20,981 bases of DNA. Source: Candidatus Tectimicrobiota bacterium. GTDB lineage: Bacteria > JACPSX01. The notes beneath the pieces are model-generated. The model had not been told where the DNA came from and made no database searches. It was given only the letters and a program-made list of their open reading frames with translations. The stretch is from contig JACPSX010000086.1 in assembly GCA_016193065.1 (NCBI GenBank), positions 1 to 20,981 on the forward strand, written 5' to 3'. A program made the translations under genes and the position numbers. Within the stretch, counting starts at the first letter, position 1, and every line of letters begins with the position of its first letter. Shown piece by piece: positions 6,840-14,819 of the stretch.

Positions 6840-9785
6840 ATGGGGGGAATCGATCGACGGGATTTCTTGAAGGTCATCGGCATCGGTGGAGCTACTGCCG
6901 TATTGGCAGGCTGCTCCTCCCAGAAGCCGGAGAACGTCATCCCGTATCTAGTCCCTCCCGAGAACCCCCACCTGGGACTCTCCCTGTGGTACGCCACTAC
7001 TTGCCGGGAATGTCCGGCAGGTTGCGGCCTGCTGGTGCGCACCCAGGATGGCCGGGCTCTCAAGGTAGAAGGAAACCCTTCCCACCCTGTGAACCAGGGA
7101 CGCATCTGCGCCCGGGGGCAATCTTCCGTCCAGGGCCTTTACAACCCGGACCGGATTCGCCAGCCGCTGCGCAGAAAGGGCGACGGCCTCTTTGAGCCCA
7201 TCGACTGGGTCCAAGCCGAGAAAATAGTGGCGGAGCGTCTGGCGGCCCTGCTGGAAAAAGAGACTTCCTCCAGGGTGGCCTGCATAACGCCCCTGTTGAC
7301 GGGAACCCTTGACCGTCTCTTCGACGCCTGGCTTGCGGGACTCGGTTCCAAGCTGCGCTATTCTTACGAGGCTTTCTCCTATGAACCCCTGCGGGCCGCC
7401 AACCGGCTCACCTTTGATCAAGACGCGATTCCGGACTACGATCTCTCCCAGGCCCAGATGATTCTCTCCTTCGGCTGCGACTTTCTGGAGACCTGGGTTT
7501 CTCCGGTCTCCTTCAGCGCCCAGTACGCCCGCATGCGAACCTTCCGCAACGGCACCATGGGTACCTTCGTCCACGTGGGACCGCGCCTGTCCATGACCGG
7601 CGCCAATGCAGACGAGTGGATTCCGGCCAAGCCCGGCGCCGATCTGTACGTCGCCCTGGGGATGGTCCGCGAGATCCTGGCCCAGGGGAGCAGCCCGCTG
7701 CCCGCGGCGGAAAGAGAGATGATCGCCCGGCTGGCGGCGCCCTACGACCCCAAGACCGTGGAATCCCGCTCCGAGGTGCCGCCGGCGACCCTGAAGCGCC
7801 TGGCGCGCCAATTCGCCAAGGCCCGACCTGGGCTCGCCCTGGGCGGGGCCGTGGCCAGCAGCGGGCGCAACGCCACACCGACACAAGTCGCCATCAACCT
7901 CGTGAACTACGTGACCGGCAACGTGGGCCGTACGGTCCACTTCGGCTCTTCTTCGAGCCTGGGGCGACTTTCCACGTACCAGGACATGCTGGGACTTGTG
8001 GAGCGCATGAACCGAGGGGAAATTGAAGTGCTCTTCCTCTACCAGGTAAACCCCCTGTTTACGCTCCCTGAAAGCGCCGGGTTCCGGGAAGCAATAAAAA
8101 AAGTCCCCATGGTCGTGAGCCTGAGCAGTTTTCCTGATGAGACCACGGCCCAGGCCCACGTGGTGCTGCCGGACCACTCGCCTCTGGAGAGCTGGGGGGA
8201 TTTTTCACCCCGGCAAGGGGTCCACGGCCTTATTCAACCTGTAATGAAGCCCCTGTTCGACACCAAGGCGGCCGGAGACACGCTGCTGTCCGTCGCCCGC
8301 CACGTGGGAGGGAAACTGGTCCAGGCGCTCCCCCAGGAGTCTTTCTACGAAGCCTTGCGGGGGGACTGGAAGAAGATCTACCGCGCCTCGGCCTCCGCGG
8401 AGGACTTCGAGACCTTCTGGGAAAACGCGCTCCGCGCCGGAGGGGTGTGGAGCGAGCCGAAAAAGAGGGGTGTGCGTCTCTCTTCCCAGATCGCCCGGGT
8501 GGACTTCTCCGAGCCCTCCTTTGACGGAGACGATCCTGCCGCTCTGGCGCTCACCCTCTATCCGTCCATCAATCACTTCGACGGCCGGGGAGCCAATCGG
8601 CCCTGGCTTCAAGAGATCCCCGATCCGGTGATCCAGGCGGCCTGGGACAACTGGGTTGAGATCCACCCCGAAACGGCCAAAAAGCTGGGCATCACCTCCG
8701 GGGATCTGGTGGAAGTGAAGTCCTCTCACGGCCGCATCGAATTGCCCGTCTACCTTTACGAGTGGATCCGCCGGGATACGGTAGCCATCCCCATCGGTCA
8801 GGGGCACGAGGAGTTCGGGCGCTACGCCAAAGGGCGCGGGGCAAATCCCATCCGCCTGCTGGGCCCAAAAGCCGAAGGCGGCTCCGGAGGACTCCCCTGG
8901 CTTTCCGTGAAGGTGACCATGAAGAATACGGGAAAGCGCTACCTGCTCACCCCTGTTGCCGGCAGCAACACCCAGTATGGGCGGCCGATCTCCCTGGCGG
9001 TTTCCCTGTCGGATCTTTTGAAGGAGGAGCACCCCGAGAGCGAAGCCCATCCTTCCATGTACGCCCCGCACCCGCACCCCAAGCACCGCTGGGGGATGAC
9101 CATTGACCTGAACGCCTGCACGGGCTGCAGCTCCTGCGTGGCCGCCTGCTACGCCGAGAACAACCTGGGCATTGTGGGCAAAGAGGAGATGATGCGCGGG
9201 CGGGAGACCTCCTGGATCCGCCTGGAGCGCTTCATGGAGGGGAGGAGCCCGGAGAACCCGGACTTCCGGTTCTCCCCCATGCTTTGCCAGCACTGCGACA
9301 GCGCCCCCTGCGAGCCCGTCTGCCCCGTGTACGCCACCTACCACACCACCGAGGGGCTCAACGCCCAGATCTACAACCGCTGCGTGGGCACGCGCTACTG
9401 CGCCAACAACTGCCCCTACAAGGTGCGGCGGTTCAACTGGTTTACGTACCAATGGCCCGAACCCCTCAACCTGCAGCTCAACCCCGACGTCACGGTGCGG
9501 GAAAAGGGGGTCATGGAGAAGTGCACGTTCTGCGTGCAGAGAATCCGCAGGGTGGAAATCAAGGCCCAGGTGGAGGGGCGGGCGGTCCGCGATGGGGAGA
9601 TTCAGCCGGCCTGCGCCCAGGCCTGCCCGACTGAGGCCATCGTCTTCGGAGATCTGAACGACGCCGGCTCCGATGTGTCCAAGAGAGCGCGGGATCCCCG
9701 GCGCTACCGGGCCCTGGAAGAGATCAACACGCACCCGGCGATCACGTATTTGAAGAGGATCCGAGTGGATTCGGAAGAGGGCTAG
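6840..9785 (+). CDS. actB: ACIII subunit ActB, fused molybdopterin-oxidoreductase-like and Fe-S protein
   Basis: This 981-residue fusion has a twin-arginine signal (RRDFLK, residues 6-11) with a lipobox-like LAGC ending at Cys25. The N-terminal B1 domain (to about 730) resembles the catalytic subunit of the DMSO-reductase family and has an Fe-S-type motif Cys55-x2-Cys58-x3-Cys62-x27-Cys90. The C-terminal B2 domain (about 740-981) is a four-cluster ferredoxin. Cluster I uses Cys760/763/766/770, cluster II 816/819/824/828 and cluster IV 895/898/925/929. In the third motif Thr851 replaces a Cys (Cys848-x2-Thr-x2-Cys854-x3-Cys858), which predicts a [3Fe-4S] cluster as in known ActB. The clusters pass electrons from quinol to the haems of ActA/ActE. 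ATG 6840 follows GAGGGG and lies 11 bp after actA. Confidence 0.92.
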   Translation: MGGIDRRDFLKVIGIGGATAVLAGCSSQKPENVIPYLVPPENPHLGLSLWYATTCRECPAGCGLLVRTQDGRALKVEGNPSHPVNQGRICARGQSSVQGLYNPDRIRQPLRRKGDGLFEPIDWVQAEKIVAERLAALLEKETSSRVACITPLLTGTLDRLFDAWLAGLGSKLRYSYEAFSYEPLRAANRLTFDQDAIPDYDLSQAQMILSFGCDFLETWVSPVSFSAQYARMRTFRNGTMGTFVHVGPRLSMTGANADEWIPAKPGADLYVALGMVREILAQGSSPLPAAEREMIARLAAPYDPKTVESRSEVPPATLKRLARQFAKARPGLALGGAVASSGRNATPTQVAINLVNYVTGNVGRTVHFGSSSSLGRLSTYQDMLGLVERMNRGEIEVLFLYQVNPLFTLPESAGFREAIKKVPMVVSLSSFPDETTAQAHVVLPDHSPLESWGDFSPRQGVHGLIQPVMKPLFDTKAAGDTLLSVARHVGGKLVQALPQESFYEALRGDWKKIYRASASAEDFETFWENALRAGGVWSEPKKRGVRLSSQIARVDFSEPSFDGDDPAALALTLYPSINHFDGRGANRPWLQEIPDPVIQAAWDNWVEIHPETAKKLGITSGDLVEVKSSHGRIELPVYLYEWIRRDTVAIPIGQGHEEFGRYAKGRGANPIRLLGPKAEGGSGGLPWLSVKVTMKNTGKRYLLTPVAGSNTQYGRPISLAVSLSDLLKEEHPESEAHPSMYAPHPHPKHRWGMTIDLNACTGCSSCVAACYAENNLGIVGKEEMMRGRETSWIRLERFMEGRSPENPDFRFSPMLCQHCDSAPCEPVCPVYATYHTTEGLNAQIYNRCVGTRYCANNCPYKVRRFNWFTYQWPEPLNLQLNPDVTVREKGVMEKCTFCVQRIRRVEIKAQVEGRAVRDGEIQPACAQACPTEAIVFGDLNDAGSDVSKRARDPRRYRALEEINTHPAITYLKRIRVDSEEG

Positions 9786-9983
9786 GAGCGTGTCCGCAAC
9801 AGGAAAAGCGCCTTTTTCGGCGGTAGCAAAACGATTCCTTGAGGGTCGGTGGGCGATTCTCGGGCAGTGGAACGTGTCGAATAAGGCCGGAATCCCCTTC
9901 CTCTGTCATTCCGGCGAAGGCCGGAATCTAGGAGGAGAGAGGCTGGACCCCGGCTTGCGCCGGGGTGACGGCGGGAGGCTGAG
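9786..9983. other. actB-actC intergenic insertion region
   Basis: The other actB-F junctions overlap by 4, 14 and 4 bp, and actA-actB is 11 bp, but actB and actC are 198 bp apart. The gap contains the REP-like element at 9905-9969. A 12-bp direct repeat AAGGCCGGAATC occurs at 9883-9894 and 9917-9928. Short open frames here translate the palindrome and are not believable genes. The actC ribosome-binding site GGGAGG (9973-9978) lies just after the element. Confidence 0.75.
9905..9969. repeat. REP-like palindromic repeat element (65 bp)
   Basis: The element begins GTCA and ends TGAC. It contains two hairpins with 8-bp stems and 4-nt loops: ATTCCGGC (9908-9915) with GCCGGAAT (9920-9927), and ACCCCGGC (9947-9954) with GCCGGGGT (9959-9966). 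Translated in one frame it yields CHSGEGRN and DPGLRRGDG strings, which are familiar spurious peptides from dispersed GTCATTCC-type genomic repeats in many bacteria. It is probably one copy of a non-autonomous repeat family. Confidence 0.8.
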
Positions 9984-11303
9984 GTGACCCAGCTTACGTA
10001 TTCCCGGGTCAACCGGGACCTCATCAAGACCATGGAGCCCCCCAAGAAAAACTACTACCTGACCCTGGCGGGTCTCGTGGTCGTGGTGGGGACGGGACTT
10101 GCCGCCTGGTTGTACCAGATCTCCGTAGGGCTCGGGGTGAGCGGATTGAACCACCCGGTGGGCTGGGCGGTCTACATCACCAACTTTGTGTTCTGGGTGG
10201 GCATCGCCCACTCGGGGACGCTGATCTCGGCGATCCTGTTTTTGCTACGTTGCAAGTGGCGGACCTCCGTATACCGGGCCGCCGAGGCGATGACCGTATT
10301 TGCTTTGATGACGGCGGGCCTCTTCCCGCTCATCCACCTGGGGAGGCCGTGGTTGTTCTACTGGCTTCTCCCCTATCCGGACCGCGGGCTTTTGTGGCCC
10401 AACTTCCGCTCCCCCCTCATGTGGGATGTTTTCGCGGTGAGCACCTACCTCACGGTGAGTGTCATGTTCTTCATCACGGGCCTGGTCCCTGACGTGGCGG
10501 CCGTCCGGGATAAAGCCACTGGCCTGCGAAAGAAGATCTACAGTCTTCTGGCCCAGGGGTGGCAAGGGACGGACAACCAGTGGCGCCACTACTCCAGCGC
10601 TTATCTCTTTCTGGCGGCCTTTGCCACTCCCCTGGTGATCTCGGTCCACAGCGTGGTCTCCTGGGATTTCGCCATGTCCATCGTGCCGGGCTGGCACAGC
10701 ACGATCTTCGCCCCCTATTTCGTGGCCGGGGCGATCCATTCGGGGCTGGCCATGGTGCTCACGATCATGATCCCCCTGCGCAAGCTCATGAAACTCGAGG
10801 ACTACGTCACCGGAAAGCACCTGGAAAACCTGGCCAAGCTCATCATCGTCACGGGGCTTATCGTGGGCTACTCTTACATCGCGGAGTTTTTCGTGGCTTG
10901 GTACAGCCAGGTCCCCTACGAACAGGCGGCCTTCCAGTACCGGGCCTTCGGGGACTACAAGGTGCTCTTCTGGTTCATGGTCCTGTTCAACACCATCGCC
11001 CCCCTGTTCTTCTTCGCGAAGAAGTTCCGCACCAGCACGTTCTGGCTGCTGGCGATCGCCATCATGGTGAACATCGGCATGTGGCTGGAGCGGTTCGTGA
11101 TCATCGTGGGCTCCCTTGCCCACGAATTCATGCCGTTCACCTGGGGGCTTTACCGGATCCGGTTGCCCGAAGTGCTGATCACGATCGGCGGCTTCGGCTG
11201 GTTCTTCCTCCTGTTTCTGATCTTCGTCAAGATCCTGCCCGTGGTCTCCATCACGGAGATTAAGGAAGAGATCCGACACGAAGTCGAGGAGGGGAAGCCA
11301 TGA
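9984..11303 (+). CDS. actC: ACIII subunit ActC, NrfD/PsrC-like membrane protein
   Basis: ActC is the polytopic membrane subunit of the NrfD family that sits next to the Fe-S domain of ActB and carries a quinol-oxidation site. The 439-residue protein has about ten hydrophobic helices. Conserved-looking features include NFVFWVGIAHSGTLISAIL (helix 2-3 region), HLGRPWLFYWLLPYP, and a late WLERFVIIVGSL segment. The start is GTG 9984 with GGGAGG 5 bp upstream; ATG 10032 (MEPPKKNYY) is a possible alternative that would shorten the N terminus by 16 residues. Its 3' end overlaps actD by ATGA. The unusually long upstream gap contains a repeat element that could affect expression relative to actB. Confidence 0.9.
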   Translation: MTQLTYSRVNRDLIKTMEPPKKNYYLTLAGLVVVVGTGLAAWLYQISVGLGVSGLNHPVGWAVYITNFVFWVGIAHSGTLISAILFLLRCKWRTSVYRAAEAMTVFALMTAGLFPLIHLGRPWLFYWLLPYPDRGLLWPNFRSPLMWDVFAVSTYLTVSVMFFITGLVPDVAAVRDKATGLRKKIYSLLAQGWQGTDNQWRHYSSAYLFLAAFATPLVISVHSVVSWDFAMSIVPGWHSTIFAPYFVAGAIHSGLAMVLTIMIPLRKLMKLEDYVTGKHLENLAKLIIVTGLIVGYSYIAEFFVAWYSQVPYEQAAFQYRAFGDYKVLFWFMVLFNTIAPLFFFAKKFRTSTFWLLAIAIMVNIGMWLERFVIIVGSLAHEFMPFTWGLYRIRLPEVLITIGGFGWFFLLFLIFVKILPVVSITEIKEEIRHEVEEGKP

Positions 11304-11815
11304 GAAAGGCCGAACCGGGCGTGCTGGGGATCTTTGCGCGCCTGGAGCCGCTGCTGGAAGCCTGCAAAAGACTGCGGCGTGAGGGGGTTCAAAAGTTCCA
11401 GGTGATCACGCCGATCCCGGTGGAAGAGGTGCAGGAAATTCTGGAAAAACCCAGGAGCTCCGTCCGCCTCTTCGCGCTCATCGGCGGCATGCTGGGCATG
11501 GCCTCCGGATTCGCCCTGACGATCTGGACATCGCTGGACATCGGGTTGATCTCCGGGGGGAAGCCGATCATCTCCCTGCCCGCCTATGTAGTTATTGCTT
11601 TCGAGATGACGATCCTCTTTGGCGCCCTGGGAACCGTGCTGGGCCTTTTCTGGAACATCCGGCTGCCCCGCTTCACGCTGGACCCCTTTTACGACCCCAA
11701 GTTTTCCGAAGACCACTTCGGCCTCTGGATCCCCTGCGGAGCCTTGGACGCGCCCCGGGTGGAGGCTTCATTGCGCTCCCTGGGAGCCGAGGAGGTGCGT
11801 TTTGAAAAAGGCTAG
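11300..11815 (+). CDS. actD: ACIII subunit ActD (DUF3341)
   Basis: This small membrane subunit has 171 residues. An N-terminal soluble part (residues 1-50) contains LEACKRLRREGVQKFQVITP, typical of DUF3341. Two transmembrane helices follow (about 54-75 and 92-116), then a C-terminal soluble tail ending SLGAEEVRFEKG. DUF3341 proteins are ActD in ACIII operons; a structural or assembly role, not a redox role, is expected because no cofactor motif is present. The ATG at 11300 overlaps the actC stop by 4 bp, indicating translational coupling. Confidence 0.88.
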   Translation: MRKAEPGVLGIFARLEPLLEACKRLRREGVQKFQVITPIPVEEVQEILEKPRSSVRLFALIGGMLGMASGFALTIWTSLDIGLISGGKPIISLPAYVVIAFEMTILFGALGTVLGLFWNIRLPRFTLDPFYDPKFSEDHFGLWIPCGALDAPRVEASLRSLGAEEVRFEKG

Positions 11816-12299
11816 CTTCGCACTTCTGGTGGGATTCCTGATCTTTTGGCTGGGGGCGGCGGGACCGGCGCAGGGGTTTCCGTGGAGCAAGGACATGATC
11901 CGGCAGCCCTCCGTGAAGCCCCAGGAAAACCCTCGACCGGAGCCCGAAGGGTCCGTCCCCGTGGACGGGCGGGATCGCCCCATGAGCCGAGAAAAGGCAG
12001 GGCAGATCTTGCGCAACCCCGTCCAGACCACCGCAGATTCCGTTGAAAACGGCAAGAAACTCTACAACATCTACTGCGCGCTTTGTCACGGGCCCACGGC
12101 CACCGGGGGTGGGCCCGTTTCCCGGAAATTCGTCCCCCCTCCCAACTTGACGGATGATTTCTTCAAGAAGAGACCCGACGGCTTCCTCTTTGAGACGATC
12201 CGCAGCGGCGGGCCCGTCATGCCCGGCTACCGGGAGAGCCTTACGCCCAAGGAGCGCTGGGACATCGTGAACTATCTGAGGAGATTGCAAGGTCAATGA
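11802..12299 (+). CDS. actE: ACIII subunit ActE, monohaem cytochrome c
   Basis: This 165-residue cytochrome has a signal peptide (MKKASFALLVGFLIFWLGAA, cleavage around AQG) and a Pro-rich stretch. The class I cytochrome c domain has haem motif CALCH (Cys92, Cys95, His96) and a probable distal ligand Met140 in GGPVMPGY. It should collect electrons from the complex for a downstream carrier or oxidase. TTG 11802 is chosen as the start because GAGGAGGT lies 6-7 bp upstream and the signal peptide begins exactly there. No in-frame ATG precedes the signal helix at a sensible place. The gene overlaps the end of actD by 14 bp and the start of actF by 4 bp. Confidence 0.88.
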   Translation: MKKASFALLVGFLIFWLGAAGPAQGFPWSKDMIRQPSVKPQENPRPEPEGSVPVDGRDRPMSREKAGQILRNPVQTTADSVENGKKLYNIYCALCHGPTATGGGPVSRKFVPPPNLTDDFFKKRPDGFLFETIRSGGPVMPGYRESLTPKERWDIVNYLRRLQGQ

Positions 12300-13534
12300 T
12301 GGCACCGCAAGCGCCTGCTCAACCCCTGTCGGAGAGTCTGCCGGAGACGCGCCGCCTGCGTTCTTTTCTCTGGGTGTTGCTGATCCTGGGTGCGGCGGCA
12401 TTCCTGATCGGGGCGCTGGGCGCAAGCCCCCAACGCGCCTGGCAAACCTACCTGGTCAACTTTCTCTTCTGGTCCGGGATCGCCCAGGCCGGCATCGTCT
12501 TTTCCGCCGCGTACCGTCTCACCAACGCCCACTGGGGGGAATCCATGCGCCGGCTGGCCGAGGGAATGGCGGGGGTCTTGCCCGTATCTTTCGTCCTCTT
12601 TCTGCTCCTGTTCTTCGGTCGTTCCTTTCTCTTCCCATGGATCGAAACCTCGGCCCACGGCAAGGAATCCTGGCTCAACTTCCCCTTTCTGTTCGCCCGG
12701 GACGGAATCAGCCTGATCATGCTCTACGGGGTGAGCTTCGTTTACCTCTACTACACCCTGCGCCCGATTGCGGGAGAAAGATTCGAAGGGCGGGGAACCC
12801 CCTCCGGCCTGCATCGGTTCCTCATCCGGGGCTGGCAAGGCTTGAGCGGGGAGCGGGCCCGCAGTGAGCGGGTCCTGAGAAGCCTGGCAGTGGCCGTCGT
12901 CCTCACCTATGCGGCCGTATACACCTTGCTGGCCTTCGACCTGGTCATGTCCCTGGAACCCCAGTGGTACAGTACCCTGTTCGGGGCTTACTTCTTCATG
13001 GGGAACTTCTACCTGGGCCTGGCGTTCCTGGGCGTCACGACTATCCTGGTGCGCAAATCCGCACGGCTGGCGTCCCAACTCCCGTCCCGCAACTTCTGGG
13101 ACCTCGGCAAGCTCATGCTGGCCTTCGGCATGGTCACGGGGGACTTCTTCTTCTCCCAGTTCCTAGTGATCTGGTACGGAAACCTCCCCGAAGAGATCAC
13201 CTTCGTGATCCACCGCACCAAAGACATGCCCTGGGCGACTCTGTCTTGGATCGTGCTCTTCGGCGGGTATCTGGGACCCGTTCTCCTCCTCTTCAGCCGC
13301 GCCGTCAAGCTGCACGCCCGCAGCTTCGTCCTGGTGAGCCTCCTGGTCCTGGTCGTCATGTGGATCGAGCGCTACCTGCTCGTGGTGCCTTCCCTCTGGC
13401 ACGAGAAGTCGCTGCCGCTGGGATGGATCGAAGTGCTGGTGACGGCGGGATTCGCGGGCGCGATGGGTCTCAGCGTTCTGGAGTTCTGGCGCCGCCTGCC
13501 CTTCTTTTTCCCCTCCTCCGGTTCCAAGCCTTAG
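12296..13534 (+). CDS. actF: ACIII subunit ActF, NrfD-like membrane protein
   Basis: This second polytopic subunit, 412 residues with about ten helices, is distantly related to ActC. A matching segment (NFLFWSGIAQAGIVFSAA) aligns by eye with ActC NFVFWVGIAHSGTLISAI, but the His is replaced by Gln. A late MWIERYLLVVPSLWHE string also parallels ActC. The start is ATG 12296 overlapping the actE stop (ATGA); a second ATG follows at once at 12299. It is the last gene of the operon. No actG and no cytochrome oxidase genes follow, and no convincing terminator is seen before tadA, which begins 54 bp later. Confidence 0.88.
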   Translation: MMAPQAPAQPLSESLPETRRLRSFLWVLLILGAAAFLIGALGASPQRAWQTYLVNFLFWSGIAQAGIVFSAAYRLTNAHWGESMRRLAEGMAGVLPVSFVLFLLLFFGRSFLFPWIETSAHGKESWLNFPFLFARDGISLIMLYGVSFVYLYYTLRPIAGERFEGRGTPSGLHRFLIRGWQGLSGERARSERVLRSLAVAVVLTYAAVYTLLAFDLVMSLEPQWYSTLFGAYFFMGNFYLGLAFLGVTTILVRKSARLASQLPSRNFWDLGKLMLAFGMVTGDFFFSQFLVIWYGNLPEEITFVIHRTKDMPWATLSWIVLFGGYLGPVLLLFSRAVKLHARSFVLVSLLVLVVMWIERYLLVVPSLWHEKSLPLGWIEVLVTAGFAGAMGLSVLEFWRRLPFFFPSSGSKP

Positions 13535-13588
13535 CCCGATCGCTCTCCGCGACCAAATGGACTATACTTAGGAATCGCGGGGACCCCA

Positions 13589-14062
13589 ATGGACGAGGAC
13601 AGTCGCTACATGGAGATGGCCCTGGAAGAAGCCCGGCAGGCCTTGGCCCAGGGCGAGGTGCCGGTCGGAGCCGTCGCTGTTCTGGACGGGTCCGTGGTGG
13701 GCAGGGGCCACAATCGTCCCATCGGCCTTTGCGACCCCACGGCCCATGCGGAGATTCAGGCACTGCGCCAGGCCGCGCACAGGCTCGGGAGTCACCGGCT
13801 CCCCGGGAGCACTCTTTACGTCACCCTGGAGCCCTGCCTGCTGTGCGCGGGAGCGCTGATCCAGGCCCGGGTCCGCCGCCTGGTCTTCGGCGCCAGTGAT
13901 GCGAAGGCAGGGGCCGTGGTTTCTCTTTACCGGGCACTGGAGGACGCCCGCCTGAACCATCAGGTGGAAGTGACCTCCGGGGTTCTGGCGGTTCAGGCGG
14001 AGATTCTCCTGAAGGATTTTTTCGCTGCCAAGCGCCGCACCGGGGATCGGGGATTGCTATAA
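13589..14062 (+). CDS. tadA: tRNA-specific adenosine deaminase TadA
   Basis: TadA deaminates A34 to inosine in tRNA-Arg(ACG), which is encoded at 4654-4730. The 157-residue protein has the cytidine-deaminase fold with zinc and catalytic motif His53-Ala-Glu55 and the second zinc motif Pro82-Cys83-x2-Cys86 (EPCLLCAGAL). GEVPVGAVAV near the N terminus and FGASDAKAGAV are typical of TadA. ATG 13589 is preceded by a modest CGGGGA site. A TATACT -10-like hexamer at 13563-13568 lacks a good -35, so a promoter here is uncertain and some transcription may come from the act operon. tRNA-Ser(CGA) begins 14 bp after the stop. Confidence 0.95.
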   Translation: MDEDSRYMEMALEEARQALAQGEVPVGAVAVLDGSVVGRGHNRPIGLCDPTAHAEIQALRQAAHRLGSHRLPGSTLYVTLEPCLLCAGALIQARVRRLVFGASDAKAGAVVSLYRALEDARLNHQVEVTSGVLAVQAEILLKDFFAAKRRTGDRGLL

Positions 14063-14063
14063 T
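14056..14063 (+). promoter_or_regulatory. Extended -10 promoter element for tRNA-Ser(CGA)
   Basis: TATAAT at 14058-14063 overlaps the tadA stop codon. It should be an extended -10, because the sequence just before it reads TTGC (TG-n-TATAAT type). No recognisable -35 lies 16-18 bp upstream. The tRNA begins 13 bp after the hexamer. Confidence 0.4.
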
Positions 14064-14076
14064 AGCGACGAGCGGC

Positions 14077-14172
<96 letters not shown>

Positions 14173-14303
14173 ACTTTGTCAGAGACTGTAGGACGGGTAA
14201 TTGGGCACCCCATCTTTTCTTCTTTCGAGGTATCCTGCTCAACTTTTTTTTCTAGCCTCGGCGGCGCGAACTGCCAGCGCGCCTCGCTTTCGATCCAACC
14301 TCG

Positions 14304-14332
14304 TTGACCGTCCCCAAGGGGCGTGATACACT
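14304..14332 (+). promoter_or_regulatory. Candidate promoter of tRNA-Ser(GGA)
   Basis: TTGACC (14304-14309) and TACACT (14327-14332) are separated by 17 bp. The predicted leader of about 60 nt contains a hairpin at 14347-14383: GATAAG with CTTATC, then GGGT with ACCC. The tRNA starts at 14401. Confidence 0.5.
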
Positions 14333-14400
14333 GATGAAAATCATCCGTGAGGGTTGATAAGAAGACCACTTATCTTCACCCACTGGCTGAGGACATGAGC

Positions 14401-14495
<95 letters not shown>

Positions 14496-14506
14496 GTTAT
14501 CCCTTG

Positions 14507-14774
14507 GGTCGTGCTAGGCGGGGAGCTAGCGGTGCCCTGTACCCGCAATCCGCTACAGCGGGGCTGAATTCCTCTCTGCGGCCGTTGTCGCGGGTGAGTC
14601 AAGGTCTGGTAAGTGGCGTTGAGAGTCAGGTCTTGCGCAACGAGCTCCTGTGAACCCCGTCAGGTCCGGAAGGAAGCAGCGGTAAGCAGATTGGCTCGTG
14701 TGCCGCGAGGCCACCTGGCTTGAGCTAACTGCCGGGCCAGACCATCCCGAAGCGGTCAAGGAGAGGTGCACGGC
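14507..14774 (+). ncRNA. ffs: Signal recognition particle RNA, long bacterial type with Alu domain
   Basis: The near-invariant SRP domain IV sequence GTCAGGTCCGGAAGGAAGCA lies at 14659-14678, closing the Ffh-binding hairpin. Upstream, GTGCTAGGCGGGGAG and GCGGTGCCCTGTACC match the 5' Alu-domain region of Bacillus-type scRNA. The ends pair: GTCGTGC (14509-14515) with GCACGGC (14767-14773), one G-U. The RNA is therefore about 268 nt, the long form, unlike 4.5S RNA. The exact ends are estimated from this helix. No clear terminator separates it from dnaX, whose start codon is 46 bp downstream. Confidence 0.93.
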
Positions 14775-14819
14775 CTCTGGATTCACGTCCGTGGAATCAG
14801 CAAACCAATTTGGGAAGCG

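Noticed and set aside
8205-9734. Minus-strand open frame (509 codons) antisense to actB
   Set aside because: It mirrors the Fe-S domain of actB; its composition is that of a reverse-frame shadow and no motif or ribosome-binding site supports it.
9790-9987. Short plus-strand frame containing CHSGEGRN and DPGLRRGDG
   Set aside because: These strings are translation of the REP-like palindromic repeat at 9905-9969, a well-known source of spurious small proteins.
14766-14819. GTG 14766 as the dnaX start
   Set aside because: It lies within the 3' strand of the SRP RNA terminal helix, and the extra 18 residues do not look like DnaX; ATG 14820 begins the conserved MTYQVTARRWRP.
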